Assembly (NCBI GenBank): GCA_028282905.1
Contig: JANQGW010000205.1
Span: 1 to 46,530 of the forward strand
Reading direction: 5' to 3'
Origin: Sedimentisphaerales bacterium
GTDB taxonomy: Bacteria; Planctomycetota; Phycisphaerae; Sedimentisphaerales; Anaerohalosphaeraceae
Length of the DNA: 46,530 bases
The position numbers were made by a program, and so were the translations under genes. The notes below the pieces were generated by a model, which worked only from the letters and a program-made list of their open reading frames with translations, ran no database searches and was not told where the DNA came from. Of this stretch, positions 35,314 through 45,090 are shown one piece after another (position 1 is the stretch's first letter; every line of letters begins with the position of its first letter).

Positions 35314-35458
35314 CGCTCATTTCATCCTTAAAATGCCTTAAAAACCGGCAATATCATACCAGAAAATCACGATAACGCAAAGACTCTTTACAACAACTCA
35401 TTGCAAACCGCCGCTTTTCTGGTAAACTGCTCTCCTGCTTGAAAGATTTAAGACCTTA

Positions 35459-36676
35459 ATGAAAATAACAGCCCCAAACGGGACAAAAAATAATCTTATG
35501 AATCTGAACGATAAAAGTACGATTTTAATCACCTGTGGGCCGTCGCTGAGCGACTATACCAAGGTGGAAGTCGAGGCCCTCGGGTATAAGATCACCGGCT
35601 CCAGCGATGTCGGCGTGGAGATCAAGGGTAATCTGCATGATGCCATGCGGCTGAACCTGTACCTGAAAACAGCTTATAACGTGCTGCTGCTGGTCAACTC
35701 CTTTCCGTGTGACACGCCGGACGAACTGTATAAGAAAATCAGCAAAATGCCGTGGGAAGAGGTCATCAGCCCGGACGAATATCTTAGTGTCGTCGGTCGC
35801 ATCGATACGCCGTCGATTGATAATACAATGTACGCCGGGTTGAAGGTCAAGGACGCAATTGTTGACCGCATTATGAAACAAACCTCCCGCCGCCCCAATT
35901 CCGGCAAAGAACGCAACAATGTCGTTTTGCAACTGTACTGGAAAGGCAAGACCTGTAAGCTGTATATCAATACATCCGGGCAGAAAATCTCCGACCGCAG
36001 CTATCGCAAGACCATGACCACCGCCCCGCTGCGTGAGTCATTGGCCGCGGCGATCCTGATGGCAGCCGGCTACGACGGCACGCAGCCGCTGGTTTGCCCG
36101 ATGTGCGGCTCCGGGACATTTCCCATCGAAGCGGCTCTGGCCGCGACCAAACGTGTGCCCGCCCTGCTGCGCAGCAATTTCGGATTTATGCATCTGAAAG
36201 GCTATGACGAGACGGCTTGGGGCGATATGCGCGCCGAAGCCCTCAAGCAGAGTAAAAAACGCGGCAAATCCGGGCCTGTCCCCGCCCCGATCATCGCCAC
36301 CGATATCGACTCATGGGCCGTTGAAGCCGCCCGCCGCAATGCCCAGACCGCCGGCGTCGATCACTTGATTGATTTTCAGGTGTGTGATTTTGCGGAGACC
36401 GCCATCCCCGAAACACCGGGCATTGTCCTGATGAATCCAGAATACGGCATGCGGATGGGTGAACTGAAAGAACTGGAAGAAACCTACAGCCGCATCGGTG
36501 ACTTCTTCAAACAGAAATGCCCCGGCTATACCGGCTACATCTTCACTGGCAATATGGACCTGGCCAAAAAAGTGGGCCTCAGAACCAGCCGCCGCATCAT
36601 CTTCTTCAACGGAGGCATCGAATGCCGCCTCCTGAAATACGAACTCTACACCGGAACCAAAAAGCACAAAAGCTGA
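35459..36676 (+). CDS. THUMP-domain class I SAM-dependent RNA methyltransferase (RlmL/Trm14 group)
   Basis: A 405-residue protein: N-terminal THUMP RNA-binding region (LITCGPSLSDYTKVEVEALG, then AMRLNLYLKTAYNVLLLV), and a Rossmann methyltransferase. The family motif LVCPMCGSGTFPIEAAL lies at 211-227, and the catalytic motif NPEYGMRMG at 326-334 replaces the usual NPPYG. LYINTSGQKISDRSYRK is also typical. This group makes N2-methylguanosine in rRNA or tRNA; E. coli RlmL acts on G2445 of 23S rRNA and carries an extra domain absent here. An in-frame ATG at 35498 is the alternative start, and homology starts soon after it. Confidence 0.88.
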   Translation: MKITAPNGTKNNLMNLNDKSTILITCGPSLSDYTKVEVEALGYKITGSSDVGVEIKGNLHDAMRLNLYLKTAYNVLLLVNSFPCDTPDELYKKISKMPWEEVISPDEYLSVVGRIDTPSIDNTMYAGLKVKDAIVDRIMKQTSRRPNSGKERNNVVLQLYWKGKTCKLYINTSGQKISDRSYRKTMTTAPLRESLAAAILMAAGYDGTQPLVCPMCGSGTFPIEAALAATKRVPALLRSNFGFMHLKGYDETAWGDMRAEALKQSKKRGKSGPVPAPIIATDIDSWAVEAARRNAQTAGVDHLIDFQVCDFAETAIPETPGIVLMNPEYGMRMGELKELEETYSRIGDFFKQKCPGYTGYIFTGNMDLAKKVGLRTSRRIIFFNGGIECRLLKYELYTGTKKHKS

Positions 36677-36683
36677 AGCCTGA

Positions 36684-37496
36684 CTAAATTCCTAATACAA
36701 ATAACGCACGTTTTTCAAGAATACCTTGCTCTACCATTTCATTAACTGCACATAAAAATTCAACCGTCGAATCTCGTAATTCTTTCCAAACAGCTTTTTC
36801 AGGCTCATGAATCCATTTACATATGGGACCAACTTTTTCAACATATTCTGAAATTGAACCTAGCGACTGAAGAAGCGTCACTTTTTCAATAACATTCTTT
36901 TTCAGCTGAGGTAATTCTGAGACTGCAAACAGATTTATACCAAACGTGTCAAAATCTTTTGGCTTTCTACAAAATGCATCATAGGCTGGGTCAAATACGG
37001 TACTCCCAACAAAAATTGAGTTTTTATCCCAAGCTCTATAACTGCCTTCGTTTTCAAGCTGAAACTCAATATAAGGACCCCCACTGCGGTTTCTACTTAA
37101 TTTATCATTACGCCAACTATCGCTTACCAACTTCTTGGAAAAGCGAGAGTTGATTTCTTTTTCTTGCTCAAAATCCTCAGCCACTCTATAAATAAACGCA
37201 TGCTCAGGTATAATATTGGGATAATGCTCTTTTAGCAAAGTTTTGATTTCTTCTAATGAATTTATTATGGCTTCCTTCTTTGTGGCTCCCCATCTGTCAG
37301 CATACTCTGAATATCCATTGTTATCCCGGATTCCAATATCTGGCTCAGCATAGAATCCGCCTTGTGAACTTTCGTAAACCCTTACATTTACTAAATAGAG
37401 ATCAGATAGTATTCCTGTGCGGGAACCTTTAAATTGATAAGTTCCTATCAACTCCCTATATTCTTTTTCATATCCTTCGATTTGTTCAATATTCAT
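36684..37496 (-). CDS. AT-rich protein of unknown function
   Basis: A 270-residue soluble protein I do not recognise. It starts MNIEQIEGYEKEYRELIGTY, has an early beta-rich part (LVNVRVYESSQGGFYAEPDIGI, split at YESSQGG) with a helix that reads GATKKEAIINSLEEIKTLLK, and a helical C-terminal half. The first 90 residues resemble the general layout of small HicB-like antitoxin folds (strands followed by EAINSLEE-type helix), but no HicA partner is seen, so I do not call it. It is AT-richer than its neighbours, has no strong ribosome binding site, and lies tail-to-tail with the RNA methyltransferase gene only seven bases away. Probably acquired. Confidence 0.55.
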   Translation of the reverse strand: MNIEQIEGYEKEYRELIGTYQFKGSRTGILSDLYLVNVRVYESSQGGFYAEPDIGIRDNNGYSEYADRWGATKKEAIINSLEEIKTLLKEHYPNIIPEHAFIYRVAEDFEQEKEINSRFSKKLVSDSWRNDKLSRNRSGGPYIEFQLENEGSYRAWDKNSIFVGSTVFDPAYDAFCRKPKDFDTFGINLFAVSELPQLKKNVIEKVTLLQSLGSISEYVEKVGPICKWIHEPEKAVWKELRDSTVEFLCAVNEMVEQGILEKRALFVLGI

Positions 37497-37595
37497 ATTC
37501 TAATATAATCTAGCAATAGCTAAAGTTTCAGATCAACAGGTTCACTTTCCATATATACTATTCCTAGACCTGTGTTTTCTCGAGCATTCTGTGGT

Positions 37596-37871
37596 TTAGC
37601 TTTTAGGCCTTGGCATTTCGTAGAGGCCGTGGCCGATATTTCGGAGTTTGCCTTGTCTGCAGAGTTCTGCCCAGACTTCGTCCGGGTACTGATTGGGCGG
37701 CTGAATGGCGCAGACGCCGGCTGATCCGCTCGAGAACGCTCCTTTGCCCAGACGGGAGTCCTCATCCAGCGCCGTCAGTTTAAGCCGCTTCTTAAACGCC
37801 TTCATTGCCCGCTTCAACACTTCCGGTGAAAGATCAACGCCTGAATCGCCCTGCATTTGCTGGTCCGTCAT
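37596..37871 (-). CDS. Conserved small protein, 91 residues, function unknown
   Basis: A basic 91-residue protein: LSPEVLKRAMKAFKKRLKLT, LDEDSRLGKGAFSSGSAGVC, IQPPNQYPDEVWAELCRQGK and LRNIGHGLYEMP. I associate this pattern with a conserved planctomycete protein of unknown function; I cannot verify this here. GGGAG lies 9 bases before the ATG. It sits just downstream of the RRM protein gene on the same strand (54 bases), so the two may be co-expressed, and a nucleic-acid-binding role would fit its charge. Confidence 0.7.
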   Translation of the reverse strand: MTDQQMQGDSGVDLSPEVLKRAMKAFKKRLKLTALDEDSRLGKGAFSSGSAGVCAIQPPNQYPDEVWAELCRQGKLRNIGHGLYEMPRPKS

Positions 37872-37924
37872 AGTCCGTCACTCCCTATATAACCAATTCA
37901 AAATTCAACATTCATAATTCAAAA

Positions 37925-38179
37925 TTACTTCTTCTTCCCCTTGCCTTTGGCTTCATCCACGATGACCTTGCTTTCCCCGACTTCTTTGCCATGCAGTGCG
38001 GCAATCGCCGCCCGACCTTCGGTATCGCTGCTCATTACTACAAACCCGTACCCCTGGCTGTCGCCGGTTTTCTTATCGGTAATGACATAGGCAACCTCAA
38101 CGGTCCCAAACATCGAAAATAACGCATTCAGACTTTCCCCGTCCGCTTCGGGGCCTAAATTGCCAACATATAATTTCAT
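37925..38179 (-). CDS. RRM-type RNA-binding protein
   Basis: An 84-residue single RNA recognition motif protein. RNP2 is LYVGNLG near the start and RNP1 is SQGYGFVVM in the middle; [17 protein letters not shown] and the lysine-rich tail ([11 protein letters not shown]) are also typical. The ATG at 38179 is chosen because RNP2 starts there and AGAGGTG lies upstream; an earlier ATG adds 20 unrelated residues. Such small RRM proteins are found in cyanobacteria and planctomycetes and some respond to cold. The RNA target is unknown. Confidence 0.92.
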   Translation of the reverse strand: MKLYVGNLGPEADGESLNALFSMFGTVEVAYVITDKKTGDSQGYGFVVMSSDTEGRAAIAALHGKEVGESKVIVDEAKGKGKKK

Positions 38180-38390
38180 GCTCAACACACCTCTTAGTAT
38201 TACAAATGAACAATCGTCCGCCTCATCAGCGGCTTCCACAATTCAAAATGATTCACCTTTCATCTTGTCACAATGGGCCGGATTATACCCGACAAAGCTG
38301 CTTACAAGAAGATAAATTCAGAAAAAGCGTGTTTTCGAGCATCAATCAGCGGCAAAAAACGGTCCATTTGTCATAATCGGCGCAAAAAAC

Positions 38391-38419
38391 AGGCCGGTTC
38401 GCGACAGGTGAACCGGCCT
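38391..38419 (-). terminator. Rho-independent terminator of the efflux operon
   Basis: AGGCCGGTTC (38391-38400) and GAACCGGCCT (38410-38419) pair perfectly. On the minus strand the stem is followed by GTTTTTTG, 58 bases past the end of the RND pump gene. Confidence 0.85.
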
Positions 38420-38476
38420 TTATTCTTCCCTGCTAAGATACATCAGAGTTGCTCAACAGAGAATGAGGGGAGAAAA

Positions 38477-41400
38477 CTATTGTCCATCGCTGCGATGATG
38501 GATTTTATCTTCGATCTTGTGTTCTATCTCAACTGATTTTTCTTTCATCCGCTGAATCACCACGTAGAATACCGGCATCAGGAACACACCGATAATCGTC
38601 GCCGCGAGCATCCCACCGAACACGGTCGTACCCAGTGCCCGCCGGCTGACGGCACCGGCGCCCGTGGCGATGACCAGCGGCACCACCCCCAGCACAAACG
38701 ACAGTGCCGTCATCAGAATCGGGCGAAAACGCAGTCGCGCCGCCGTCAGGGCCGATTCCAGTATCGTATGGCCCTCTTCGTGATACTGTTTGGCAAATTC
38801 CACCAGCAGGATCGCGGTCTTACTGGCCAGCCCGATCAAGAGCACCAAACCAATCTGTGTATAAATATTGTTGTCATATCCGCGATACCATGTCAGCATG
38901 ACCGCCCCGAACATCGCCACCGGCACCGTCAGGACAATCGCCAGCGGAATCGTCCAGCTTTCGTACTGGGCCGCCAAAAACAAGTACACAAACGCCCCGG
39001 CCATCAGAAAGATAAACATCACCGTCTTGCCGGCGGCCAGTTCCTGAAAGGTCATGCCCGACCACTGATACCCGATGCCGCGGGGCAGTTTTTCGTCGCA
39101 CACCTCTCGCATGTGTTCAATGGCCTGACCGGTACTGTACCCCGGCTTGGGGATTCCCGTGATGGTGCTGCTGGGATACAAATTAAAGTGTTTAACGCTC
39201 AGCGGCCCGGCACTGTTTCGAACAGTCGCCAGCGTTCGCATCGGTACCATATCCCCGTCATCATTGGGCACTTCCAACCGCAGAATATCATCGGCGGTAT
39301 CGCGGAAGTTTTGGTCCGCCTGAGTCATTACCTTATAGGTACGCCCAAATAGATTAAAGTCGTTCACATACGCTGTCCCAAATGTAGCCGATAATGTCGA
39401 AAAGATATTACTCAGCGGCACATCGAGCGTTTTGGCTTTCACACGATCAATATCAATAAACAACTCCGGCACATTTGCACGGAAATTACTCGTCACGCGC
39501 GTGACGATCGGGTCATTCTGGCCCATTTGCATCAGCATACCGCCGGCCTGTTCGAGCGTTTCAAAGCCCACCCCGGCGCGATCCTGCAACTGCATCTCGA
39601 AACCGCCAGCAATGCCCAGCCCCATGATCGGCGGCGGGATAAAACTCAAACAGTAAGCATCCTGAATTCCGAACATTCGCTTCTGCAGGCCGTCAACAAT
39701 CTCGCCAATCTGAAGTTCCTTCGATTGTCGCTCATCCCAGGGCTTCAATGTAATAAAGTAGGTTCCATTATTGGGAGCTGCCAGAAAATTATCAATTAAC
39801 GACACGCCCCCAATCGACACATAACTGTCAACACCTGGCGTCGTATCTAAAATGGCATTGATCTGCTCCATGACGTCAGCGGTTCTTTCTAACGTAGCGC
39901 CATCCGGTAGAATCGCTTGTACCAGGAAGACCCCTTCATCTTCATTCGGCAAAAAACCGCTCGGCAGCACCTTGAACCCAAATGCAGTCACCACAGTCAT
40001 TGCGGCAAATACCACTATCGCGTAAAATGTTTTACGTAGAACCAACTGAACAATAGCCATATAGCCATTCGTCATTTTTTTGAAAAATCGATTGAACAAC
40101 CGAAAAAACAATCCGCGTTTTTCAACATCAATCGGCCGCAGGAACAACCCGCACAACGCCGGACTGAGCGTTAATGCATTGATCGACGAAAAGACCGTTG
40201 CCACAGAAATTGTCATGGCAAACTGTGAGTAGAGCCTGCCGCTGATGCCGCCAACCAACGCCGTCGGTACAAACACTGCCAATAACACTAAGGTTGTGGC
40301 AATAACCGGGCCGGTAATCTGGCCCATCGCCTTAACCGTCGCTTCCTTGGCAGGCAATTTTTCCTCTTCGATGATACGCATCACGTTTTCAACCACGACA
40401 ATTGCATCATCAACCACAATGCCAATCACCAGTACAAGGCCAAACAGCGTCAGCGAATTAATCGACAGCCCCAGTGCATACATCACGGCAAATGTTCCCA
40501 CCAGCGAAACGGGAATCGTCACCGACGGAATCAGCGTTGCCCGGAAATCCTCCAGAAAAATATACACCGTTAAAATAACCAGAGCCACCGCAATAGCCAG
40601 CGTCATAAAGACTTCATTGATCGACTCAGAAATATAACGGGTTGTATCATAGGCAATCGAATAGTCCACGCCGTCAGGAAAATCCTTCTTTAGCTCACTC
40701 ATCTCCTGATAAACCGCTTTGCCGACGTCCAGTGAATTAGCCCCCGGTTGCTGGAAAATACCAATTGCAACGCTGGGCTTACCTTTGAGCTGTACAAACT
40801 GGCTGTAGGTTTGTGCTCCCAACTCAATCCGTGCGACATCCTTAAGCTTAAGCAGTCGCCCGTTTTCAGACTTGATAATAATGTCTTCAAACTGCTCGAC
40901 GGTTTCGAGTCGCCCCAGGGTTTTGACATTGTACTGGAATTGTTGACCGGCCGGAATCGGCGGGGTACCGATCTGACCGCCGGCAACCTGAACATTTTGT
41001 TCGCGAATCGCCGCCAATATATCCTGAACACTCAGAGCACGGGTTTTAAGCTGTTCGGGATCCAGCCACAATCGCATCCCGTAATCCTGCGCCCCCCAGA
41101 CAAGCACCTGCCCGACGCCCGGCACACGTGTTAAAATATCTTTGATCTGAATATTGATATAATTGCTGAGATAGAGTGAATCACGTGAACCGTCCGGGGA
41201 GACCATACTGATGGCCAGTACAATATTGGTTGATTGTTTTTCAACATTGACGCCCTCGCGGATGACCTCTTCCGGAAGCAGTGATTCGGCCATCGCCACC
41301 TTATTCTGTACCAGCACTGTCGCCATGTCCACATCGGTACCGACTTCGAAAGTAACGGTCAACTGCATCGTTCCATCATTCGAGCTGGTCGAGGACATAT

Positions 41401-41632
41401 ACAGCATGTTATCGACACCATTGATCTGTTCTTCCAACGGCGTCGCCACGGTTTCGGCAATCGTTTCGGCATCAGCGCCCGGATAAACCGCACTAACCAC
41501 CACGGTCGGCGGGGTAATGTCAGGCGTCTTTTCAACCGGCAAAGCCGGAATAAATATCGCCCCGATCAAAATGATAAAAAGAGAAACCACCGTCGCAAAA
41601 ATTGGCCGATCTATAAAAAATTTACTAAACAT
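38477..41632 (-). CDS. RND multidrug efflux pump, HAE-1 (AcrB-like) type
   Basis: A 1051-residue inner-membrane proton antiporter. The N-terminus MFSKFFIDRPIFATVVSLFI is typical of HAE-1 pumps. The proton-relay pair Asp408-Asp409 is in VIGIVVDDAIVVVENV in helix 4. VEKTPDITPP, GGISGRLYSQFAMTI and VIATGAGAVSRRALGT are other landmarks. Length matches AcrB/MexB (about 1040-1050). It drives amphiphilic drugs, bile-salt-like compounds or solvents out with the fusion protein and outer-membrane channel encoded just upstream. Order in the operon is TetR, outer membrane factor, fusion protein, pump, then terminator. Confidence 0.96.
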   Translation of the reverse strand: MFSKFFIDRPIFATVVSLFIILIGAIFIPALPVEKTPDITPPTVVVSAVYPGADAETIAETVATPLEEQINGVDNMLYMSSTSSNDGTMQLTVTFEVGTDVDMATVLVQNKVAMAESLLPEEVIREGVNVEKQSTNIVLAISMVSPDGSRDSLYLSNYINIQIKDILTRVPGVGQVLVWGAQDYGMRLWLDPEQLKTRALSVQDILAAIREQNVQVAGGQIGTPPIPAGQQFQYNVKTLGRLETVEQFEDIIIKSENGRLLKLKDVARIELGAQTYSQFVQLKGKPSVAIGIFQQPGANSLDVGKAVYQEMSELKKDFPDGVDYSIAYDTTRYISESINEVFMTLAIAVALVILTVYIFLEDFRATLIPSVTIPVSLVGTFAVMYALGLSINSLTLFGLVLVIGIVVDDAIVVVENVMRIIEEEKLPAKEATVKAMGQITGPVIATTLVLLAVFVPTALVGGISGRLYSQFAMTISVATVFSSINALTLSPALCGLFLRPIDVEKRGLFFRLFNRFFKKMTNGYMAIVQLVLRKTFYAIVVFAAMTVVTAFGFKVLPSGFLPNEDEGVFLVQAILPDGATLERTADVMEQINAILDTTPGVDSYVSIGGVSLIDNFLAAPNNGTYFITLKPWDERQSKELQIGEIVDGLQKRMFGIQDAYCLSFIPPPIMGLGIAGGFEMQLQDRAGVGFETLEQAGGMLMQMGQNDPIVTRVTSNFRANVPELFIDIDRVKAKTLDVPLSNIFSTLSATFGTAYVNDFNLFGRTYKVMTQADQNFRDTADDILRLEVPNDDGDMVPMRTLATVRNSAGPLSVKHFNLYPSSTITGIPKPGYSTGQAIEHMREVCDEKLPRGIGYQWSGMTFQELAAGKTVMFIFLMAGAFVYLFLAAQYESWTIPLAIVLTVPVAMFGAVMLTWYRGYDNNIYTQIGLVLLIGLASKTAILLVEFAKQYHEEGHTILESALTAARLRFRPILMTALSFVLGVVPLVIATGAGAVSRRALGTTVFGGMLAATIIGVFLMPVFYVVIQRMKEKSVEIEHKIEDKIHHRSDGQ

Positions 41633-41666
41633 AAGTACCTCAAATAATATCTATCCCAGACTTCAC

Positions 41667-41725
41667 TGTCACACTGCACACCGAACCAGGGAATCTGTTT
41701 CAAACATCACCGAAATAGGCGATAT
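41667..41725. repeat. Intergenic repeat, diverged copy C
   Basis: Shares GTCA, ACCGAACCAGGGAATCTGTT and CACCGAAATAGGCGAT with copies A and B, with changes in the first palindrome. It lies between the pump and fusion protein genes and touches the fusion protein stop codon. Confidence 0.5.
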
Positions 41726-42972
41726 TATTGTTTTTGACCTTCACTTTCTTCATCGTGTTCTTCAGAATCGTCCATCTGATCTTCCGGCACCGGACCGGTC
41801 TCTGGTCCGCCCATCGGCGGCATCTGCCCTTCGGGCACCGGCATCACCGGCATTCCGGGCTGAATAAACTGCGTGCCGGTTACAATATATTTTTCACCGG
41901 CAGCCAGCCCGCTTTCAACCACTCGCAAACCGTCAACCAGTTCAGAAATCACAATTGACCGCTGTTCGACAATGTTGCCTTCACCAATCACCAGTACAAA
42001 TTTACCGCTGAGATCGGTCCCAATTGCCTTTTCCTGAATCAGCACCGCGTTTTTCTTTTCTCCGGCGGGCACATTGATCCGGGCAAACATCCCCGGCAGG
42101 ATTGTCTTCTCCGGATTCGGTAAAATACCGCGAATCTGAATCGTCCCGGTCGCCGCGTCCACGGTATTATCCATGTAGTCCAAGACACCCTCAGACGATT
42201 TTTTCGTCTCACCGGAAAGACTTACCGTAAACTTTACAGACCCCGGTTGCCGGCTGACAATATCAGAAGTCGCCTCATAGTAGTCCAGTAAATCACCTTC
42301 GCTGACGTTGAAGTACACATAAATCGGGTCCAGCGCGACAACTCTCGCAAGCAACGTCATATCGGTCGCCCCGACCAGGTTGCCCACATCCACAAACCGG
42401 CGGCTGATCTTGCCGTCCACGGGCGAATAGATCTTTGTATAGCTCAGATTCAAGTCCGCCTGGGCTAATGCGGCCTTGGCACCAATCACCTTGGACTCGG
42501 CCATTTCACGTTCCGCCAGAGATTTACTGACATCCTGCTTACTGACCGCATCGCCCTTGACCGCCTTGAGCACACGCTCATAGTCCTGCTGGGCACGCTG
42601 GAGATCAGCCTGTGCCGATTTTAACTCGGCCACGGCCCGGTCACGGTCGGCCTGGTACAGTTCCGGCTCGATTTCAAACAGCAGATCACCCTTTTCGACA
42701 AACGCCCCATCTTTGAAGTCAATCTTTTGCAGGAATCCCTTGACACGGGCGCGAATTTCCACCGACTCGATTGATTCAATCCGACCGGTATATTCATCCT
42801 GAAGGACAACATCCCGAATGACCGGCTCAGCAAACTGGGCCGGCATCGCCTGCGGCGCCCCTGCCTGAGACGATTCAGCCTTCGACGCCTGTTTTTTCAT
42901 ATAGAATTGATAGGCGCCAAACATAATCACCACTACAACCGCTAAAAACAGTATTTTTTTAATAAAATCCAT
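41725..42972 (-). CDS. RND efflux membrane fusion protein (AcrA-like)
   Basis: A 415-residue periplasmic adaptor with a single N-terminal anchor (ILFLAVVVVIMFGAYQFYMK). Order of parts: lipoyl half (VIRDVVLQDEYTGRIESIES), alpha-helical hairpin (LKSAQADLQRAQQDYERVL to ALAQADLNLSYTK), second lipoyl half (IYSPVDGKISRRFVDVGNLV), beta-barrel and membrane-proximal part. The tail is acidic and methionine/proline-rich (PVPEGQMPPMGG). I chose the ATG at 42972 because it starts just before the anchor and avoids overlap with the outer membrane factor gene. It links pump and channel. Confidence 0.94.
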   Translation of the reverse strand: MDFIKKILFLAVVVVIMFGAYQFYMKKQASKAESSQAGAPQAMPAQFAEPVIRDVVLQDEYTGRIESIESVEIRARVKGFLQKIDFKDGAFVEKGDLLFEIEPELYQADRDRAVAELKSAQADLQRAQQDYERVLKAVKGDAVSKQDVSKSLAEREMAESKVIGAKAALAQADLNLSYTKIYSPVDGKISRRFVDVGNLVGATDMTLLARVVALDPIYVYFNVSEGDLLDYYEATSDIVSRQPGSVKFTVSLSGETKKSSEGVLDYMDNTVDAATGTIQIRGILPNPEKTILPGMFARINVPAGEKKNAVLIQEKAIGTDLSGKFVLVIGEGNIVEQRSIVISELVDGLRVVESGLAAGEKYIVTGTQFIQPGMPVMPVPEGQMPPMGGPETGPVPEDQMDDSEEHDEESEGQKQ

Positions 42973-43000
42973 AAAACTATCTCTTTCTAAAACTTCAATT

Positions 43001-44458
43001 TTAGTCTTGTTTATCACTCGCCGGCGTCGTTTGTTCATCATCCATCAATTGCCAACCACCACCAAGAGCTTTCTGAATACGAACAAAATTCTGAATCACC
43101 TGCCCCTGACTGCCAGCAAGTTTATCTTCCTGCTGAACCTGCGTTCGCTGCATATCCAGAACATTTTGAAAGTTGGTCAGTCCGTTTCTATACTGATCAG
43201 TCGCCAACTGAACAGACTCCTTTGCCGCCTGTACCGATTCGGTTAACCGTTCCATCCGTTGGTGTTCATACACATAGTCACTCATTGCGTTTTCCACTTC
43301 TTCCAGCGCCATCAGAACGGTATGGCGATATTGTGCAAACAGTTGTTCGGACTTGGCCTCTTCGATCTTGATCTGGTTACGAATCCGGTTGCCGTTAAAA
43401 ATATTCCATCGCAATGACGGGCCGAAACTGTAGTTGCGGCTGGAACTGTCCGTCAAATCCGACAAATTCGCCGCCCCGAAACCAATCACACCGGTCAACG
43501 TAAAGCTCGGATACAAATCCGCCGTCGCCACTCCTTCATTGGCGACCTGTGCGGCCAATTGTCGCTCGGTCCGGCGGATATCCGGACGCATCCGCAACAG
43601 CTCAGCAGGCATTTGAATGTGAATCTTGTCAGATAATTGAGGAATCGCCGATGTTTCCGACAGCAATTCGTGAAGATGGCCCGGCTCCTGGCCGACCAGC
43701 ACTGAAAGCCGGTGAATTGCCGACGTTTCTATGCTGCGAAGCGTCGGAATTTCCGACTGCGTATTCGAAATGTTCAGCACAGCCTGAGAGACATCCAGCT
43801 TCGGCACTAATTCCGCGTCAAAGCGTGTCTGGGCCAATTCCAGCATCCCCTGCTGCGACTCAACATTCTTTAACGCAAAATGCAGGCGGGCTTGAGTCGT
43901 TCGAAGCTCAACATAGGTACTGGCCACCTCGGCACTCAATGTCACCAGCGTATCCCGATAGTTTTCAAAACCGGCTTCATACATTGCCTGAGCCGATTCT
44001 ACTGACCGGCGGATACGCCCAAACAAATCCAGTTCCCACGCCGCGTCAAAACCAATGGTGTGCATATTATACGGATTGTGCGACGACGCCCCCAACCCAT
44101 TATCGCTGCTGCGAGTACGGGTATAGGAACCAATTGCGTCGACCGAAGGGTCGTACCGACCAGCCGTGTAATCCCGCATGTAACGAGCCTGCAGCAGGCT
44201 GTAATAAGCACTTTCAAGCGTTGGATTGTTTTCCTGTGCCTGTTGAATCAAATCGTCGAGTACCGGCTCATTCAGTACCTGCCACCACATCGCAGAAACG
44301 GCATTCGCATCCGTAAAATCGGCCGTCAACTGCTGGTGCCACTGTTCCGGAACATCCATCTTCGGCCGCTGATATTTCGGCCCCACCGAACAGCCGGCAA
44401 TCATAACCACCAGCCACAAAACGGAATATTGAAGGTTTGTCTGCAACTTTGTATTCAT
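43001..44458 (-). CDS. Outer membrane efflux channel lipoprotein (NodT family)
   Basis: A 485-residue TolC-like lipoprotein. Signal peptide and lipobox are WLVVMIAGC, followed by SVGPKYQRPKMDVPEQW, the usual NodT-family opening. Two OEP repeats follow, with long helices (LVTLSAEVASTYVELRTTQA, ALEEVENAMSDYVYEHQRME). It forms the outer-membrane exit duct for the RND pump. It lies first among the structural genes, six bases after the TetR gene. Confidence 0.94.
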   Translation of the reverse strand: MNTKLQTNLQYSVLWLVVMIAGCSVGPKYQRPKMDVPEQWHQQLTADFTDANAVSAMWWQVLNEPVLDDLIQQAQENNPTLESAYYSLLQARYMRDYTAGRYDPSVDAIGSYTRTRSSDNGLGASSHNPYNMHTIGFDAAWELDLFGRIRRSVESAQAMYEAGFENYRDTLVTLSAEVASTYVELRTTQARLHFALKNVESQQGMLELAQTRFDAELVPKLDVSQAVLNISNTQSEIPTLRSIETSAIHRLSVLVGQEPGHLHELLSETSAIPQLSDKIHIQMPAELLRMRPDIRRTERQLAAQVANEGVATADLYPSFTLTGVIGFGAANLSDLTDSSSRNYSFGPSLRWNIFNGNRIRNQIKIEEAKSEQLFAQYRHTVLMALEEVENAMSDYVYEHQRMERLTESVQAAKESVQLATDQYRNGLTNFQNVLDMQRTQVQQEDKLAGSQGQVIQNFVRIQKALGGGWQLMDDEQTTPASDKQD

Positions 44459-44464
44459 CTGTTT

Positions 44465-45067
44465 CTATTCACCTTTCAAGTATGTCATGAAGAAATGTCT
44501 TATTTTGTCTGCTTCTGTCTGTAGTTGATAATCGTCATGCCATCGCTGAATTTCCATCGTCCCGATTACTACCGCAAAGAAAACTTCCGCGGCAATGCGA
44601 GTGTCAACCGCCTGAAAAACGCCCTGCTGCACACCTTCATCCATAACCCCCTGAATACAACTGTAAAGCCGCTTAATATCCTGTTGTTTCTCCTCCTGCG
44701 AATGACACTCCTTGACTCCCAATTTGTCAGCCAAATCAAAAACAACATGATATTCCTGGCAAAAATTGAATATCTCACAAATGATGTTATCCAGTTTTTC
44801 CTGGGGAGCAATCTCTGAATGAGCAATGTCCTCAATTTGCTCCATGATCAAATCATGCAGCTTATCATGCACAAACGTCATCAGATCGACTTTATTTTTG
44901 AAATAATTATACAGTGTCCCTGTCGCAATCCCTACTGACGCGGCAATCGCCTGCATGGTCAAGGCATCACCGCCCTTTTCGGAAATCAGCCGAATCGTCG
45001 CCTCATAAATGGCTTCCTGGGCCGCTTTTTCCTTAAACTCCCGTTGTTTTTCAGAAAATGAACTCAC
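44465..45067 (-). CDS. TetR family transcriptional regulator
   Basis: A 200-residue regulator. The helix-turn-helix is at about 20-70: AIYEATIRLISEKGGDALTM, then AIAASVGIATGTLYNYFKNK. The C-terminal ligand domain is helical and less conserved. It leads the efflux operon and is therefore likely to repress itself and the pump genes until a substrate binds. Two palindromes in front of it (45091-45104 and 45119-45136) are candidate operators. The inducing compound is unknown. Confidence 0.92.
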   Translation of the reverse strand: MSSFSEKQREFKEKAAQEAIYEATIRLISEKGGDALTMQAIAASVGIATGTLYNYFKNKVDLMTFVHDKLHDLIMEQIEDIAHSEIAPQEKLDNIICEIFNFCQEYHVVFDLADKLGVKECHSQEEKQQDIKRLYSCIQGVMDEGVQQGVFQAVDTRIAAEVFFAVVIGTMEIQRWHDDYQLQTEADKIRHFFMTYLKGE

Positions 45068-45090
45068 TTATCACCTCTTTAACATAACTA

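Noticed and set aside
34447..35331. 294-codon plus-strand frame across the VWA gene
   Set aside because: Antisense to a protein with an intact MIDAS and membrane anchor; no independent support.
36684..37496. HicB-like antitoxin
   Set aside because: Only a loose similarity of layout in the first 90 residues; no HicA toxin gene lies beside it and the protein is far too long.
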